Positions 17,817-27,867 of a stretch of 47,736 bases of DNA are shown here, piece after piece. Positions within the stretch are counted from its first letter, which is position 1, and each line of letters begins with the position of its first letter. Source of the stretch: an uncultured Mucilaginibacter sp. (lineage in GTDB: Bacteria > Bacteroidota > Bacteroidia > Sphingobacteriales > Sphingobacteriaceae); NCBI GenBank assembly GCA_903915155.1, contig CAIWRU010000027.1, positions 1 through 47,736 of the forward strand, written 5' to 3'. Position numbers and translations under genes: made by a program. The notes beneath the pieces are model-generated. The model saw only the letters and a list, made by a program, of their open reading frames with translations. It made no database searches and was not told where the DNA came from.

Positions 17817-18629
17817 CTAATTTACCGTTATAGCCGCATTGCTAACTGTATGCGCGCTGAAATAACCCAATGCGCCGTTACTGATATTTGATGGTGGATT
17901 CGAAGGTGTTATCCCCCCGCCCGGGCCGTTGTTTTGCTGCTGACTAAGACTGAACCAGTATTTGTAAACGTTTCTGTCAATACACTGCATCTCAACGCGT
18001 GCCGTATCGCCATGATGAATATCCGTACCCGTTTGGAACATTTCTTCCCGTACATAACGGCCATTGGTAAAGTTATCGTCATTAGTAAACACTGTATTTA
18101 CCTGGGCTTTGTTAATGGTTAAAACAAAGCGGTACTGGTTAGCAACCTTTGGCGGGTCCTGGTAATTTACAACTATAGTGCGAAGGCTCTTTTTACCAAT
18201 GTCATCACTTTTAGCGCTAAGCGAATCAAGTTGCACGGGCATGGGCATAGTTGATGAGGCCGTATACGTCATGCCGTTTACCTTTACAGTTAAAGTATAG
18301 GTGCGGCCATAAACACCCTGGTAAGGGGAAATAACATACACGCCGGGTGCCGTTTCGATAAGCTTGTTCGGAAAACCGGTGCTATCACTAATGGTTACCG
18401 TAGCGCCGCTTACCTCCGGGAAGCTGTCGGTAGCCGAAAATGCTATCGATTTGCGTATTGTTACTATCTGTGCGTCGTCCTGGTCGGTTAAATTGCCCTC
18501 AATAACCAATTGCGGCGCAGAGTTATCCAGCTTAAGGTCGATAACTTTTTGGCATGCTGAGGCAAACAGCAATACCATCGCCATAAAAAGCAGTCCGTAT
18601 TTAAATTTCATGCCCTGCATCATTGTCAT
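17817..18629 (-). CDS. DUF4249-family lipoprotein paired with a TonB receptor
   Basis: The 270-residue protein has a lipobox at Cys26 (LLFASACQKVIDLKL), and CQKVIDLKLDNSAPQLVIEGNLTDQ is the characteristic start of DUF4249 proteins, which accompany non-Sus TonB-dependent receptors in Bacteroidota. The mature part is strand-rich and ends with a low-complexity Asn/Gly/Pro stretch (NNGPGGGITPSNPPSN). Its ATG follows the receptor's TAA with no gap, so the two are one operon. It is probably a surface partner of the receptor; no biochemical function is established. Confidence 0.9.
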   Translation of the reverse strand: MTMMQGMKFKYGLLFMAMVLLFASACQKVIDLKLDNSAPQLVIEGNLTDQDDAQIVTIRKSIAFSATDSFPEVSGATVTISDSTGFPNKLIETAPGVYVISPYQGVYGRTYTLTVKVNGMTYTASSTMPMPVQLDSLSAKSDDIGKKSLRTIVVNYQDPPKVANQYRFVLTINKAQVNTVFTNDDNFTNGRYVREEMFQTGTDIHHGDTARVEMQCIDRNVYKYWFSLSQQQNNGPGGGITPSNPPSNISNGALGYFSAHTVSNAAITVN

Positions 18630-21005
18630 TTAAAATTTAAAGTTCCATGTTACTGAAGGTATCCGCCCAAAAAGGCTCGTTTCAACCGCCTCAGTAGTAC
18701 CCGGGTTTGTTTTGCTATCGCGAAAAGTAATAGCGTACGGGTTACGGTGGTTATAAATATTATAGATACCAAAGGTCCAGCTTGAATGGTATTTTTTGTG
18801 TGGCTTGCCCTCAAGCGTTGCACCCAAATCAAGGCGGTTATTCGATGGCTCGCGATTGCCATTACGCTGCGAATAATAAAACGTGGTAAGGCCACCAATT
18901 TCGTATTTCCCATTTGGATAAGTTACCGCGTTACCCGTGCCATAAACAAACGTACCCGAGAATGACCACCGTTTATTGAGCTGGTATATGCCAACAACTG
19001 ATACATCATGCGTACGGTCTTGCGTTGCGGGGAAATAGTTGCCGTTATTTATGGCATCAAACCTGCGCTCGGTTTTCGACAGCGTATAACCCAGCCAACC
19101 GTTAAAACGGCCATATTTTTTCTTCAGGAAAAGCTCAATGCCATAGGCCCGGCCTGTGCCGTACACCAATTGCGATTCCACATCCTGGTTTAGTATAAGC
19201 TGCGCGCCGTTCTTATAATCTATCTGGTTTTGCAGCCATTTATAATATACTTCGGTCGAAAATTCAAATATGTTATCATCAAAGTTCCTGAAATACCCGG
19301 TCGAAACCTGGTCGGCTATTTCGGGTTTGATATTGTTGCTGCTCATCACGTACAAATCGGTAGGTGTACTGCTGTTTGAATTGCTGATGATGTGTATGTT
19401 TTGCGTATTGCGGTTATATGATGCTTTGATTGAGGTCTGTTCATTCAAACTATAGCTTGCCGATAAACGGGGTTCGAGGTTAAAATAATTCTTAACCATT
19501 TGCCCCGATTTGTAAACGCTGGAGCTAACGGTATTCCCGGCATCGTCATAAGTACTGAAGGTACCGGGACCAAACAACAATAAGCCACTTAAACGCACAC
19601 CGTAAAGCAGGTTAAGCTTATCGCTCACATGCCATTCATCGCTTATGTAGGCGGCTGTTTCAAGGCCGTAGCGGCGCTCAATTATTTTTGTATTGAAACT
19701 GCTTGAACTATCGGTTGAAGTAATGCTGCCGGGAGCCAGGTCATGGTGGAGTGCATCTATACCAAATTTTAGCAAGTGGCTGCTGCTTGCAAAATATTGA
19801 AAGTCTTCTTTTAGGTCAATGTCGTTTATTTTTGATACCGCCACAAAATCATTACCGGGCAGGTAGCTTTTAATAGCATAATTATAATTGCTGTAGATAA
19901 GCGACGTATTTGAGAATAGCTCACTGCTAAACAAGTGGTTAAACCGTAAGGTAGCCGTTGAATTGCCCCAGTTTGTACCAAAAGTATTTTTCAGTCCCAA
20001 AACATCCTTGCCAAAATAGCCCGACAGGTAAAGCACATTTTTATCATCGAAATGATAGTTGGCTTTGGCATTCAGGTCGTAAAAATACAGGCTGCTGCCT
20101 TTTATGGTAGTATCCGATGAAGCTTTGAGGAACGCATCGATATAAGTACGCCGCGCACTGATCATAAACGAGCCTTTGTTCTTCACTATCGGCCCTTCAA
20201 TTTTTAAACGCGAGGCAATAAGGCCAATGCCACCCTGCACCACGTATTCCTGGTTATTGCCTTCATCCATTTTAATATCAAGCACTGACGACAGCCGCCC
20301 GCCATATTGAGCCGGCATACCGCCTTTAAACAGGCTTACATCCTTTATAGCATCAGAGTTAAAGGTGGAGAAGAAACCAAACAAGTGCGATGCATTATAC
20401 ACAATGGCTTCATCAAGTAATATCAGGTTTTGGTCGCTTGCGCCGCCGCGCACATAAAAGCCGGTATTACCCTCGCTAGCCGCCTTTACACCAGGCAGTA
20501 GCGATAGCGTTTTTAAAATATCGCGCTCACCCAATAAAACAGGTACATTGTTCACCTGGGTCATATCCAGCTTCTCCACTCCCATTTGCGGCGATGCTAC
20601 GTTATCGTTATTACGGGCGCGGCCGTTTATTACCACTTCGGTAAGTTCAGCTTTGGCACTTAAGGCTATATCAATGTTTTTGTCGCCGGTTAATTTTACG
20701 GCGTATGCGGCTGGGGTATAGCCTACATAACTTACCAGTAGGGTATAATCACCAGTTGTGGCGCTTAACGAGTAAAAGCCGTAACTATTGCTCGATGTCC
20801 CGTTTTGTGCTGCTTCCTTTAATTTTAGAGTGGCGCCGATCAAAACCTCGCCCGTTGCCGCATCCTTAACTGTACCGCTTATAGTATATTTTTTTTGTGC
20901 CGATGCAGAAACAGCTGCCAAAATAAGGAACAGGCATATTGTTCCCCTTACCAGGGCATAACGTAAAAAGGAAATTCGATAACTCGGTTTATTCAATAGT
21001 AACAT
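18630..21005 (-). CDS. TonB-dependent receptor with carboxypeptidase-like N-terminal domain
   Basis: The 791-residue outer-membrane receptor has a signal peptide (about 15-36, AAVSASAQ), a carboxypeptidase-regulatory-like domain (about 40-118, ISGTVKDAATGEVLIGATL), a plug domain (about 120-230; GFYVRGGASDQNLILLDEAI and GGMPAQYGGRLSSVLDI) and a C-terminal beta-barrel ending VTWNFKF. It lacks the SusC extension and pairs with a DUF4249 lipoprotein, not SusD, so its ligand need not be a glycan. The leading MLLLNKPS could be a few residues too long; the next strong candidate is not obvious. The substrate is unknown. The 129-base gap upstream has no clear promoter. Confidence 0.92.
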   Translation of the reverse strand: MLLLNKPSYRISFLRYALVRGTICLFLILAAVSASAQKKYTISGTVKDAATGEVLIGATLKLKEAAQNGTSSNSYGFYSLSATTGDYTLLVSYVGYTPAAYAVKLTGDKNIDIALSAKAELTEVVINGRARNNDNVASPQMGVEKLDMTQVNNVPVLLGERDILKTLSLLPGVKAASEGNTGFYVRGGASDQNLILLDEAIVYNASHLFGFFSTFNSDAIKDVSLFKGGMPAQYGGRLSSVLDIKMDEGNNQEYVVQGGIGLIASRLKIEGPIVKNKGSFMISARRTYIDAFLKASSDTTIKGSSLYFYDLNAKANYHFDDKNVLYLSGYFGKDVLGLKNTFGTNWGNSTATLRFNHLFSSELFSNTSLIYSNYNYAIKSYLPGNDFVAVSKINDIDLKEDFQYFASSSHLLKFGIDALHHDLAPGSITSTDSSSSFNTKIIERRYGLETAAYISDEWHVSDKLNLLYGVRLSGLLLFGPGTFSTYDDAGNTVSSSVYKSGQMVKNYFNLEPRLSASYSLNEQTSIKASYNRNTQNIHIISNSNSSTPTDLYVMSSNNIKPEIADQVSTGYFRNFDDNIFEFSTEVYYKWLQNQIDYKNGAQLILNQDVESQLVYGTGRAYGIELFLKKKYGRFNGWLGYTLSKTERRFDAINNGNYFPATQDRTHDVSVVGIYQLNKRWSFSGTFVYGTGNAVTYPNGKYEIGGLTTFYYSQRNGNREPSNNRLDLGATLEGKPHKKYHSSWTFGIYNIYNHRNPYAITFRDSKTNPGTTEAVETSLFGRIPSVTWNFKF

Positions 21006-21134
21006 TAGCAGCCATAAAGGTATTATAATCCCTTATAAATGTTACTGTTTTAACACTATTTAAGGATTTTAGCCAAAATAGAAAATATTACTAACGTACG
21101 CTGAAAAAGATGCGGCGGTTCGTTAAACTACGAT

Positions 21135-22517
21135 TTATCGCTGCTCATTATACACCCCAAATTCAGCTATGGAAACCTGGTGATCGGCTTTGGCAATTCG
21201 TATCCTTACCTTATTGCCCCAAACGCGGTTAAAGCGGTGAACTTTTATCCTATTGCCGTTTTCGCCGTCGAATAATGTTTTCCAAACACCACTGTCGCAG
21301 TATTCAAGTTTGTAATTGGTGATATTGGCCTGCTGTTCGGCTATGGCGATGGCGTTAAAACCCTGTACTTTATCAAAATCCACCTCATACCACGCATCTT
21401 TTACTGTGGGGTTCGATATCCACGAAGTTGTAAAATCATCATCATTGGCAAAATCCATAATGTTCATATCATCGCTCCAGCTCGAATTTGCAGGCTGGTT
21501 CTTAGCCAGGTTATGCGATATGATGGGCGCCTCGATAGGTGCCAGCTTTGGCGCAGGGCCGTCGTTCTTCCACATGCTGCCTATCTGTTTCAGGGCAGCC
21601 AAAGCATTATCGTCAATCAACCCGTCGCGGTTCGGCGATACATTCAGGATAAAATTACAATCAACCTTATTCAATGGGATCAGGTAATCATTTACCAGCT
21701 TTGCAGGGTCCTTAACAGGTGTTGTCGGGTCGTCCAGTTTCCAGAACCAGCTGCCGTTTATAGGCAAACAAGCTAAGGAAGGCATGGTGTTATGTTCTTT
21801 CGAAATGCGTTGCCCCGCTCCCATTTCGTAGGTTTTTATATCGGTATAGTACATACCTTCAGCGGGATATTTAGCGCCGTTAAGGTCCATCATTACGCAA
21901 TTGGGCTGCAGTGATTTCACCAAATGATATATCTCTTCAAAAGGCACATCATCATACGATATACGCGACCAGGGTGCATCCCAGCCATCAATAATTAACG
22001 CCGATATTTCGCCGTAGTGGGTTAAAAGCTCTGTCAGCTGCGCTTTTATCATCTCCACATCTTTATGGGTTATGGCATTGGGGCGTATGCGGTGATGGGT
22101 ATCTAATATGGAATAATACAGCATAACCTTTAACCCATTACGGCGAAAGGCATCGGTAAATTCCTTTACCACGTCCTTTTTTAGCGGACTATTCATTACG
22201 TTATAATCCGTTGTTTTTGTATCCCAAATACAAAAGCCGCTATGGTGCTTGGTGGTTAAACAACCGTAACTCATATTAGCCGACTTCGCAGCCTTTGCCC
22301 ATTGGTCGCAGTTTAATTTTGTGGGATTGAATATAGCGGGTGATGCCTCCGGGTCGGGCCAATCCTGGTTCATGTAAGTAGGTATATTGAAGTGGACGAA
22401 CATACCAAAACGCAGGTCGACAAATTGCTGTTGCAGTTGTTGTAACGGTTGTTGTGTTTGAGCGTTTACGCTGAAGTAAAATATGGCCAGAATTATGCCG
22501 AGGATCAGTTTTTTCAT
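21135..22517 (-). CDS. GH29 alpha-L-fucosidase with C-terminal F5/8-type-C (discoidin-like) domain
   Basis: The 460-residue secreted enzyme has a signal peptide (1-20, SVNAQ). The GH29 barrel covers about 25-330: RFGMFVHFN, TTKHHSGFCIWDT (His91, His92) and LIIDGW with the probable nucleophile Asp177, then NFILNVSPNRDGLID. Residues about 345-460 (NLAKNQPANSSWSDD ... VRIRIAKADHQVSIAEFGVY) look like an F5/8-type-C/CBM32-type carbohydrate-binding domain. I chose the ATG at 22517 because it gives a clean signal peptide. The longer TTG frame begins within the upstream terminator. It releases L-fucose from glycans, possibly of plant or host origin. It precedes the TonB receptor on the same strand by 129 bases. 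Confidence 0.88.
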   Translation of the reverse strand: MKKLILGIILAIFYFSVNAQTQQPLQQLQQQFVDLRFGMFVHFNIPTYMNQDWPDPEASPAIFNPTKLNCDQWAKAAKSANMSYGCLTTKHHSGFCIWDTKTTDYNVMNSPLKKDVVKEFTDAFRRNGLKVMLYYSILDTHHRIRPNAITHKDVEMIKAQLTELLTHYGEISALIIDGWDAPWSRISYDDVPFEEIYHLVKSLQPNCVMMDLNGAKYPAEGMYYTDIKTYEMGAGQRISKEHNTMPSLACLPINGSWFWKLDDPTTPVKDPAKLVNDYLIPLNKVDCNFILNVSPNRDGLIDDNALAALKQIGSMWKNDGPAPKLAPIEAPIISHNLAKNQPANSSWSDDMNIMDFANDDDFTTSWISNPTVKDAWYEVDFDKVQGFNAIAIAEQQANITNYKLEYCDSGVWKTLFDGENGNRIKVHRFNRVWGNKVRIRIAKADHQVSIAEFGVYNEQR

Positions 22518-22552
22518 GTTGGATGTAATATTAGGGCGAATATATAAAAACA

Positions 22553-22587
22553 AAAGCGCCGTTAGCTACTAAGGCAAACGGCGCTTT
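22553..22587 (-). terminator. Intrinsic terminator after the amidophosphoribosyltransferase-like gene
   Basis: A perfect 11-base-pair stem, AAAGCGCCGTT (22553..22563) with AACGGCGCTTT (22577..22587), has a 13-base loop. Read on the minus strand it is followed by TTGTTTTTATA. It lies 24 bases past the stop of the gene at 22611..24518. Confidence 0.8.
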
Positions 22588-22610
22588 ACATTATTTTTAT
22601 ATAAATGCTG

Positions 22611-24518
22611 TTACATATACCCTCTTTGGTTCTTTCCTTCCATCCAGTTCACAAAGGCGCGGTTAACAACCTTATTGCCACCCGGGGTTGGGAAATCGCC
22701 ACTAAAGTACCAGTCGCCGGTATGATCGGGGATGGCTTTATGCAGGTTATCAAGGGTTTGATATATTACTTTAACTTCGGCCTTGATTTCTTTAGGGGTG
22801 ATGATCTTGGCAATTCGGTCGGATATTTCCTGATCGGTAAAAAGCTCGTAAATAGCTTTTACATAATTCTTCACCTCTTCTTTCGGCAGCTTTTCGCTGT
22901 CCTTACATTGCTGGTAAACCTTCAGTATCACATCATCCTTACCGGCATCTTTCAACAGGCTGATTGCAGCTTCGAAAGCCACAAATTCGCCCATGCGCGA
23001 CATATCGATACCATAACAATCCGGGTACCGTATTTGCGGTGCAGATGAAACCACCACTATTTTCTTAGGACCTAAGCGGTCGAGTATTTTCAGGATGCTT
23101 TGTTTTAAGGTTGTACCCCGAACAATAGAGTCATCCAACACAACCAACGTATCGTCACCTTTCTTAATCAAACCGTAAGTAGTATCATAAACGTGGGCGA
23201 CCATTTCGCTGCGGTCGGCATCCTGTGTAATAAAGGTGCGGAGCTTAACATCCTTAATGGCTATCTTCTCCACTCTTGGCGCCATGCAAAGCACTTCGGT
23301 CAGTTCTTCTTCACTTATTTTGTCCTCGCGGTTCAGCAGGCGGTCGCGCTGGTATTTTTTAATGTATTTGTGCACCCCTTCAACCATACCATAAAAAGCA
23401 ACCTCGGCAGTATTAGGGATATACGAGAACACAGTATTTTTTACGTCATTTCCAACGGCATCCAATATCTGAGGGCAAAGCAGGCGGCCCAGTTGTTTAC
23501 GCTCGCGGTAAATAGAAGCATCGCTGCCGCGCGAGAAGTAAATACGCTCAAACGAACAGGCTTTCTTTTCAAGCGGCTCGCTGAACATATCCTCGCTTAT
23601 CTTGCCGTTCTTTTTTACAATAAGGGCATGGCCGGGTTTTATTTCTTTTATGTCCTCAATCGGGATGTTGAAAGCAGTTTGTAAAGCAGGGCGCTCTGAC
23701 GCAGCAACCACTATCTCGTCATTATAATAATAATAAGCAGGGCGTATACCAACAGGGTCGCGCATTACAAATGCGTCGCCGTGGCCCAATATACCTGCAA
23801 TGGTATAACCACCATCCCAGTTTTTGGCCGATTTACGCAATATCTTCGCAACATCCATGTCGTTGGCTATCAGCTTGCTGATCTCCATATTATCGTCATG
23901 CCCTTCACGTTTATACTGGTCGAACAAACCCTGGTTCTCGGTATCAATAAAATGCCCTATTTTCTCAAGCACTGTTACTGTATCAGCTTTTTCCTTTGGA
24001 TGCTGGCCCAGGTCGTACAGTTGTTGCAGCAGTTCATCAACATTGGTCATGTTAAAGTTGCCGGCAATAACCAGGTTACGGGTCATCCAGTTGTTTTGCC
24101 TTAAAAACGGGTGGCAGTTCTCAATACTGTTTTTACCATGGGTACCGTAACGCAGGTGGCCCAGCAAAACTTCGCCGGTAAAGCTCACGTGCTCTTTCAG
24201 CCATTCGGCATCGGCCATACGTTCAGGGGTTTCCTTTTGTATGTCGGCAAACTTCTTCTGGATGTACTCAAAAATATCGGCGACAGCATTCGAAGCCATT
24301 GAACGGTGGCGACTGATGTATCGCTTACCGGGCTCAATATCAAGCTTAATGGTGGCAACCCCGGCACCATCCTGGCCCCGGTTATGTTGTTTTTCCATCA
24401 AAAGATATAGCTTGTTAAGGCCGTACAGCGCGGTGCCGTACTTTTTTTGATAATAAGAGAGTGGCTTTAAAAGGCGGATAAATGCCACACCGCATTCATG
24501 TTTAATCTGATCGCTCAT
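22611..24518 (-). CDS. Amidophosphoribosyltransferase-like class II glutamine amidotransferase, long form
   Basis: The 635-residue cytosolic protein combines an Ntn-type glutaminase domain (after a short propeptide, Cys9 in ECGVAF; KQHNRGQDGAG; GHLRYGTHG) with a phosphoribosyltransferase domain containing the PRPP loop VVLDDSIVRGTT (459-470). Amidophosphoribosyltransferase makes phosphoribosylamine, the first step of purine synthesis. At 635 residues it is well above the about 500 of typical PurF, with inserts around 80-110 and 170-225 and a C-terminal extension. I recall such long paralogues in Bacteroidota beside a standard PurF, so I leave the symbol blank. Both catalytic centres appear intact. 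A TACCTTTG box 17 bases upstream drives it and a terminator closes it, so it appears monocistronic. Confidence 0.85.
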   Translation of the reverse strand: MSDQIKHECGVAFIRLLKPLSYYQKKYGTALYGLNKLYLLMEKQHNRGQDGAGVATIKLDIEPGKRYISRHRSMASNAVADIFEYIQKKFADIQKETPERMADAEWLKEHVSFTGEVLLGHLRYGTHGKNSIENCHPFLRQNNWMTRNLVIAGNFNMTNVDELLQQLYDLGQHPKEKADTVTVLEKIGHFIDTENQGLFDQYKREGHDDNMEISKLIANDMDVAKILRKSAKNWDGGYTIAGILGHGDAFVMRDPVGIRPAYYYYNDEIVVAASERPALQTAFNIPIEDIKEIKPGHALIVKKNGKISEDMFSEPLEKKACSFERIYFSRGSDASIYRERKQLGRLLCPQILDAVGNDVKNTVFSYIPNTAEVAFYGMVEGVHKYIKKYQRDRLLNREDKISEEELTEVLCMAPRVEKIAIKDVKLRTFITQDADRSEMVAHVYDTTYGLIKKGDDTLVVLDDSIVRGTTLKQSILKILDRLGPKKIVVVSSAPQIRYPDCYGIDMSRMGEFVAFEAAISLLKDAGKDDVILKVYQQCKDSEKLPKEEVKNYVKAIYELFTDQEISDRIAKIITPKEIKAEVKVIYQTLDNLHKAIPDHTGDWYFSGDFPTPGGNKVVNRAFVNWMEGKNQRGYM

Positions 24519-24534
24519 GATTGAGAATGAGCCG

Positions 24535-24542
24535 CAAAGGTA
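24535..24542 (-). promoter_or_regulatory. -7 promoter box TACCTTTG
   Basis: TACCTTTG on the minus strand is a perfect TAnnTTTG -7 box, ending 16 bases before the ATG at 24518, so the leader would be only about ten bases. No TTTG at -33 spacing is seen. The rest of the 179-base gap to nuoN is AT-rich without an ORF. Confidence 0.55.
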
Positions 24543-24697
24543 AAATTTAAAGTTAAATTTTCGCTACCCCAATTGTCATAAATTGGTATTAATTGTTCAC
24601 GAATTATTAACAATTTGTTAAGGGACGATAACAGCTGGCAGTCAGCAGTTTGACATTTGAATTCAAATCATAGATAATCTCGCCGGAAACGAATCGT

Positions 24698-26206
24698 TTA
24701 AAAATAGCTAATAAGCCAGCCCGGAAAAATACCCAATAATAGTATCACAAGCGATAAAATAATAGATAACGTCAAAATGTTATACGAGCTTTTCACAGGG
24801 TCAGACAATATATCCGTGCGCTTTACAAAAAGATATAACGGTATTTTGATATAGTAGAATAAAGAAACAACGGTTGTTAACGCTCCCGTTACCATTAATA
24901 GCAACAGCCATATATCATGATTCTGCTGATAGCTTGCATAAACCGATGAAAACACGAACAACTTACCTGTAAAACCAGCGGTTACTGGAAGGCCGGTTAA
25001 CGAGATGAGTATAATTACAAAACACACCGAGGCTACCGGGTATTTAACACCCAGGCCCTTATAGCCCTCCACATCTTCCGCCCCGGCTAAATTGGTGAAA
25101 TAGCTTGCCAGCGCCAGGGCAGCTATATTGGCAATACCATAAACCAGCAGGTAATAAGTTAAGGCCGATAATCCCTGCTGTGTAAATGTAACTATACCCA
25201 TCAAGGCAAACCCCGTATGGCCGATGCTTGAGTATGCCAGCATGCGTTTTACGTTTGTTTGCAGTACTGCTGCAAAATTACCGGCTATCATGGTTATAAT
25301 ACCAACAGCCGAAAGGAATAGCTTAAAATCAAATCCCGACCATTTGGCATAAAAAATAAATGGTGTAAGAAAATTCATGAGTAACGCAAACCCGGCTATT
25401 TTAGGCAGGGTCGACAGGTAAGCTGTAACCGGTGTGGACGCCCCTTCATAAACATCGGGCACCCAAAAGTGCATGGGCACAAATGATAGCTTAAACCCTA
25501 TACCCAGTAAAACCAATAGAATTGCGAATGATACCGCCGTGCCGTTTGCCTGCACTAAACCCGACACCGTGCTACCGAACATATTGAGTGAGCCGCTAAA
25601 GCCATATAGCAGCGATATGCCATAAAGCATTATTGCTGATGAAGCCGCGCCGAAAAGCACGTATTTTAAACCGGCCTCGGTAGTTATTGAATTATCGGAC
25701 CGGTAGGCCACCAGCAGGTACGATGCAAGCGACACCATCTCGATAGACAAATAGATGGATAGCAGGTTAACCGCCATGGTCATCAAATGCAGCCCTAAGA
25801 CTGATGCGATGACAATTGAATACAGGTCGCTCAAGCCCTTTTTGTGCGCGCGTAATTTGTGGTCCCAGTCAAAATAAAACAGCAGTATAAAAGCCAGTAC
25901 GTCAATAACAAACTTAAATGTAATGAACGGACGGGTAAGCAGCAGCATATTGTTAAATAAGAAATGCCCCGTCGGCTGCCCGTTGGTTAGTAACAACGAT
26001 ACCTGGTAAAGGTCCTGCACTATCACCAAAAGTACGCCTACGCAGGCTATAATCTTACACAACTGCCTGCTGTTCCTGCCAAATATCAGATCGGTTATAA
26101 ACACTACAATAAATAGTATGCTGAGGTAAATTTCGGGCATAAAGTATTTTATGCTGTCATAAACATCATCAATGTAGTGGGGTATGAGTGGCGTAAGCTC
26201 GTGCAT
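24698..26206 (-). CDS. nuoN: NADH-quinone oxidoreductase subunit N
   Basis: NuoN is one of three antiporter-like, proton-translocating membrane subunits of respiratory complex I. The 502-residue protein is almost wholly transmembrane and carries the discontinuous-helix signature FVPMHFWVPDVYEGASTPVTAYLSTLPKIAGFALL and the QTNVKRMLAYSSIGHTGFALMG block shared by NuoL/M/N. The ATG at 26206 begins two bases after the nuoM stop, so the genes are tightly coupled. It is the last gene of the nuo run. Confidence 0.95.
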   Translation of the reverse strand: MHELTPLIPHYIDDVYDSIKYFMPEIYLSILFIVVFITDLIFGRNSRQLCKIIACVGVLLVIVQDLYQVSLLLTNGQPTGHFLFNNMLLLTRPFITFKFVIDVLAFILLFYFDWDHKLRAHKKGLSDLYSIVIASVLGLHLMTMAVNLLSIYLSIEMVSLASYLLVAYRSDNSITTEAGLKYVLFGAASSAIMLYGISLLYGFSGSLNMFGSTVSGLVQANGTAVSFAILLVLLGIGFKLSFVPMHFWVPDVYEGASTPVTAYLSTLPKIAGFALLMNFLTPFIFYAKWSGFDFKLFLSAVGIITMIAGNFAAVLQTNVKRMLAYSSIGHTGFALMGIVTFTQQGLSALTYYLLVYGIANIAALALASYFTNLAGAEDVEGYKGLGVKYPVASVCFVIILISLTGLPVTAGFTGKLFVFSSVYASYQQNHDIWLLLLMVTGALTTVVSLFYYIKIPLYLFVKRTDILSDPVKSSYNILTLSIILSLVILLLGIFPGWLISYF

Positions 26207-26208
26207 TG

Positions 26209-27813
26209 TTAATGAATGATGTTTTTGGTAAAGTTTACCAGTTCCAAAACCGAATCATTTATTTTACTGAACACTAAAGACGGCATTATGCCTATAGCCA
26301 ACACAACCAATGCCAAAGGCACAAGGGCGATGATCTCGCGGGTACTGAGATCAACCAAAGCGGTTTTCCATATCTCGCCGCCTTTTAACGATACCGAACC
26401 AAAAAACATGCGTTGTAGGGTCCACAGAAAATAACAAGCGCTGAATAGGATGCCTATTGCCCCGAAAACGGCCATCCATTGCGGCAGCAGGCCGTTTACT
26501 GATGACGACTTAAATGCGCCCGCCAATGAAAATGCTTCGGCTATAAAGGCGGAAAAGCCCGGCAAACCTAATGACGCAAAAAAAGCGATCATGATAAACA
26601 CGGTATATTTTGGCATTAGTGTACCAAGGCCACGGAAGTTATATATCTCGCGGTTATGTACACGGTTATACACCACCCCTACCAGGAAGAACAGCATAGT
26701 TGCTAAAAATCCATGGCTCACCATTTGCATTACCGCCCCGCTGATGCCCTCGGCAGTCTGCGAAGCAATACCCAACAATACAAAGCCCATTTGAGAGACG
26801 GATGAATAAGCTATAATGCGCTTAAAGTCCTTTTGTGCCAGGGCGTTGAACGCGCCATATAGAATAGATATGATGCCTAATAAACCAAGCCACCACGCAC
26901 CGGATGAGGCAACTTCTGGGAAAATGCCGAGGCAGATACGGATAATGCCATACCCACCTATTTTTAGCAGGATACCGGCTAGTATAATGGAAACGGGCGT
27001 CGGCGCTTCAACGTGCGCATCGGGGAGCCAGGTGTGCAGCGGCACAACGGGCACCTTAATAGCAAAGGCGATGAACAACACCACAAAGCCAACCGTACGC
27101 GCCGGGAAACCGAATATGGTTTGATGGCTCAATGTGGAGAATACCGAACCAATCTCATAATTAGCAGGGTTCATCATTTGCACCATGTTGAAGGTGTGGT
27201 TGCCTGTGGCGGGGTCTTTCACCGACAGGTACAAGCCTATCATTACCAGCAGCATGAACACCGAACCGAACAACGTGTACAGGAAGAATTTGATGGCCGC
27301 ATATTCGCGCCTTGCGCCGCCCCACATACCGATAAGGAAGTACAATGGCAGCAGCATCAATTCATAAAATATGTAGAACAAAAAGAAATCGAGCGAGCAA
27401 AACACGCCGATGAGCGCCATATCCAGCAATAAAAATAACGCGAAGAAGCCTTTAAGGTTGCTCTTTATCTCCCACGATGATAACGCGGCAATTACCATTA
27501 CCAGCGAGGTCATGACCAATAAGCCAATGGAAATACCGTCGATACCTACAAAATAATCGGCCTGCATAGTGCCTAAACCGCCTAAGTTCAGGTGTATCCA
27601 CGGTATTTTTTGCACGAACTGAAATTGCGATTCATGATCTATTCCACTAAAACCGGCCCCTGTTTTAAAATTCAGGTACAGCCATACGCTTATACACAAC
27701 TGCACCAAAGTGGCCAGCAGGGTAATGTATTTAAAACTTGCGCGCGCACTTGATGGCAGCACCACAATTATAAATGCAAACAGTATGGGTATGAATATGA
27801 GCAGGGTTAGCAT
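26209..27813 (-). CDS. nuoM: NADH-quinone oxidoreductase subunit M
   Basis: The 534-residue antiporter-like subunit of complex I carries VPLHTWLPDAHVEAPTPVSIILAGILLKIGGYGIIRI and QKDFKRIIAYSSVSQMGFVLLGI, the NuoM signatures, and about 14 membrane helices. A conserved glutamate is in YIFYELMLLPLYFLIGMWGG. It is separated from nuoL by a 173-base gap that contains heptamer repeats and a small palindrome, which is unusual for a nuo junction. It is followed after two bases by nuoN. Confidence 0.96.
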   Translation of the reverse strand: MLTLLIFIPILFAFIIVVLPSSARASFKYITLLATLVQLCISVWLYLNFKTGAGFSGIDHESQFQFVQKIPWIHLNLGGLGTMQADYFVGIDGISIGLLVMTSLVMVIAALSSWEIKSNLKGFFALFLLLDMALIGVFCSLDFFLFYIFYELMLLPLYFLIGMWGGARREYAAIKFFLYTLFGSVFMLLVMIGLYLSVKDPATGNHTFNMVQMMNPANYEIGSVFSTLSHQTIFGFPARTVGFVVLFIAFAIKVPVVPLHTWLPDAHVEAPTPVSIILAGILLKIGGYGIIRICLGIFPEVASSGAWWLGLLGIISILYGAFNALAQKDFKRIIAYSSVSQMGFVLLGIASQTAEGISGAVMQMVSHGFLATMLFFLVGVVYNRVHNREIYNFRGLGTLMPKYTVFIMIAFFASLGLPGFSAFIAEAFSLAGAFKSSSVNGLLPQWMAVFGAIGILFSACYFLWTLQRMFFGSVSLKGGEIWKTALVDLSTREIIALVPLALVVLAIGIMPSLVFSKINDSVLELVNFTKNIIH

Positions 27814-27832
27814 TTGTTAGTTGAAAGTTGGT

Positions 27833-27867
27833 TTGAAAGTTGAAAGTTGAAAGTTGAAAGTTGAAAG
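27833..27867. repeat. Tandem heptamer TTGAAAG, five contiguous copies
   Basis: TTGAAAG is repeated five times without interruption, with a sixth copy detached at 27821..27827. The array lies in the 173-base nuoL-nuoM gap, just upstream of the nuoM start codon (27813). Further along the gap is the palindrome CCCTCTCGAGAGGG (27915..27928). No ORF is present in the gap. Confidence 0.9.

Noticed and set aside
24607..24621. TTAACAATTTGTTAA palindrome after nuoN as a terminator
   Set aside because: The stem is short and AT-only with a one-base centre and no T tract, so it would be too weak.
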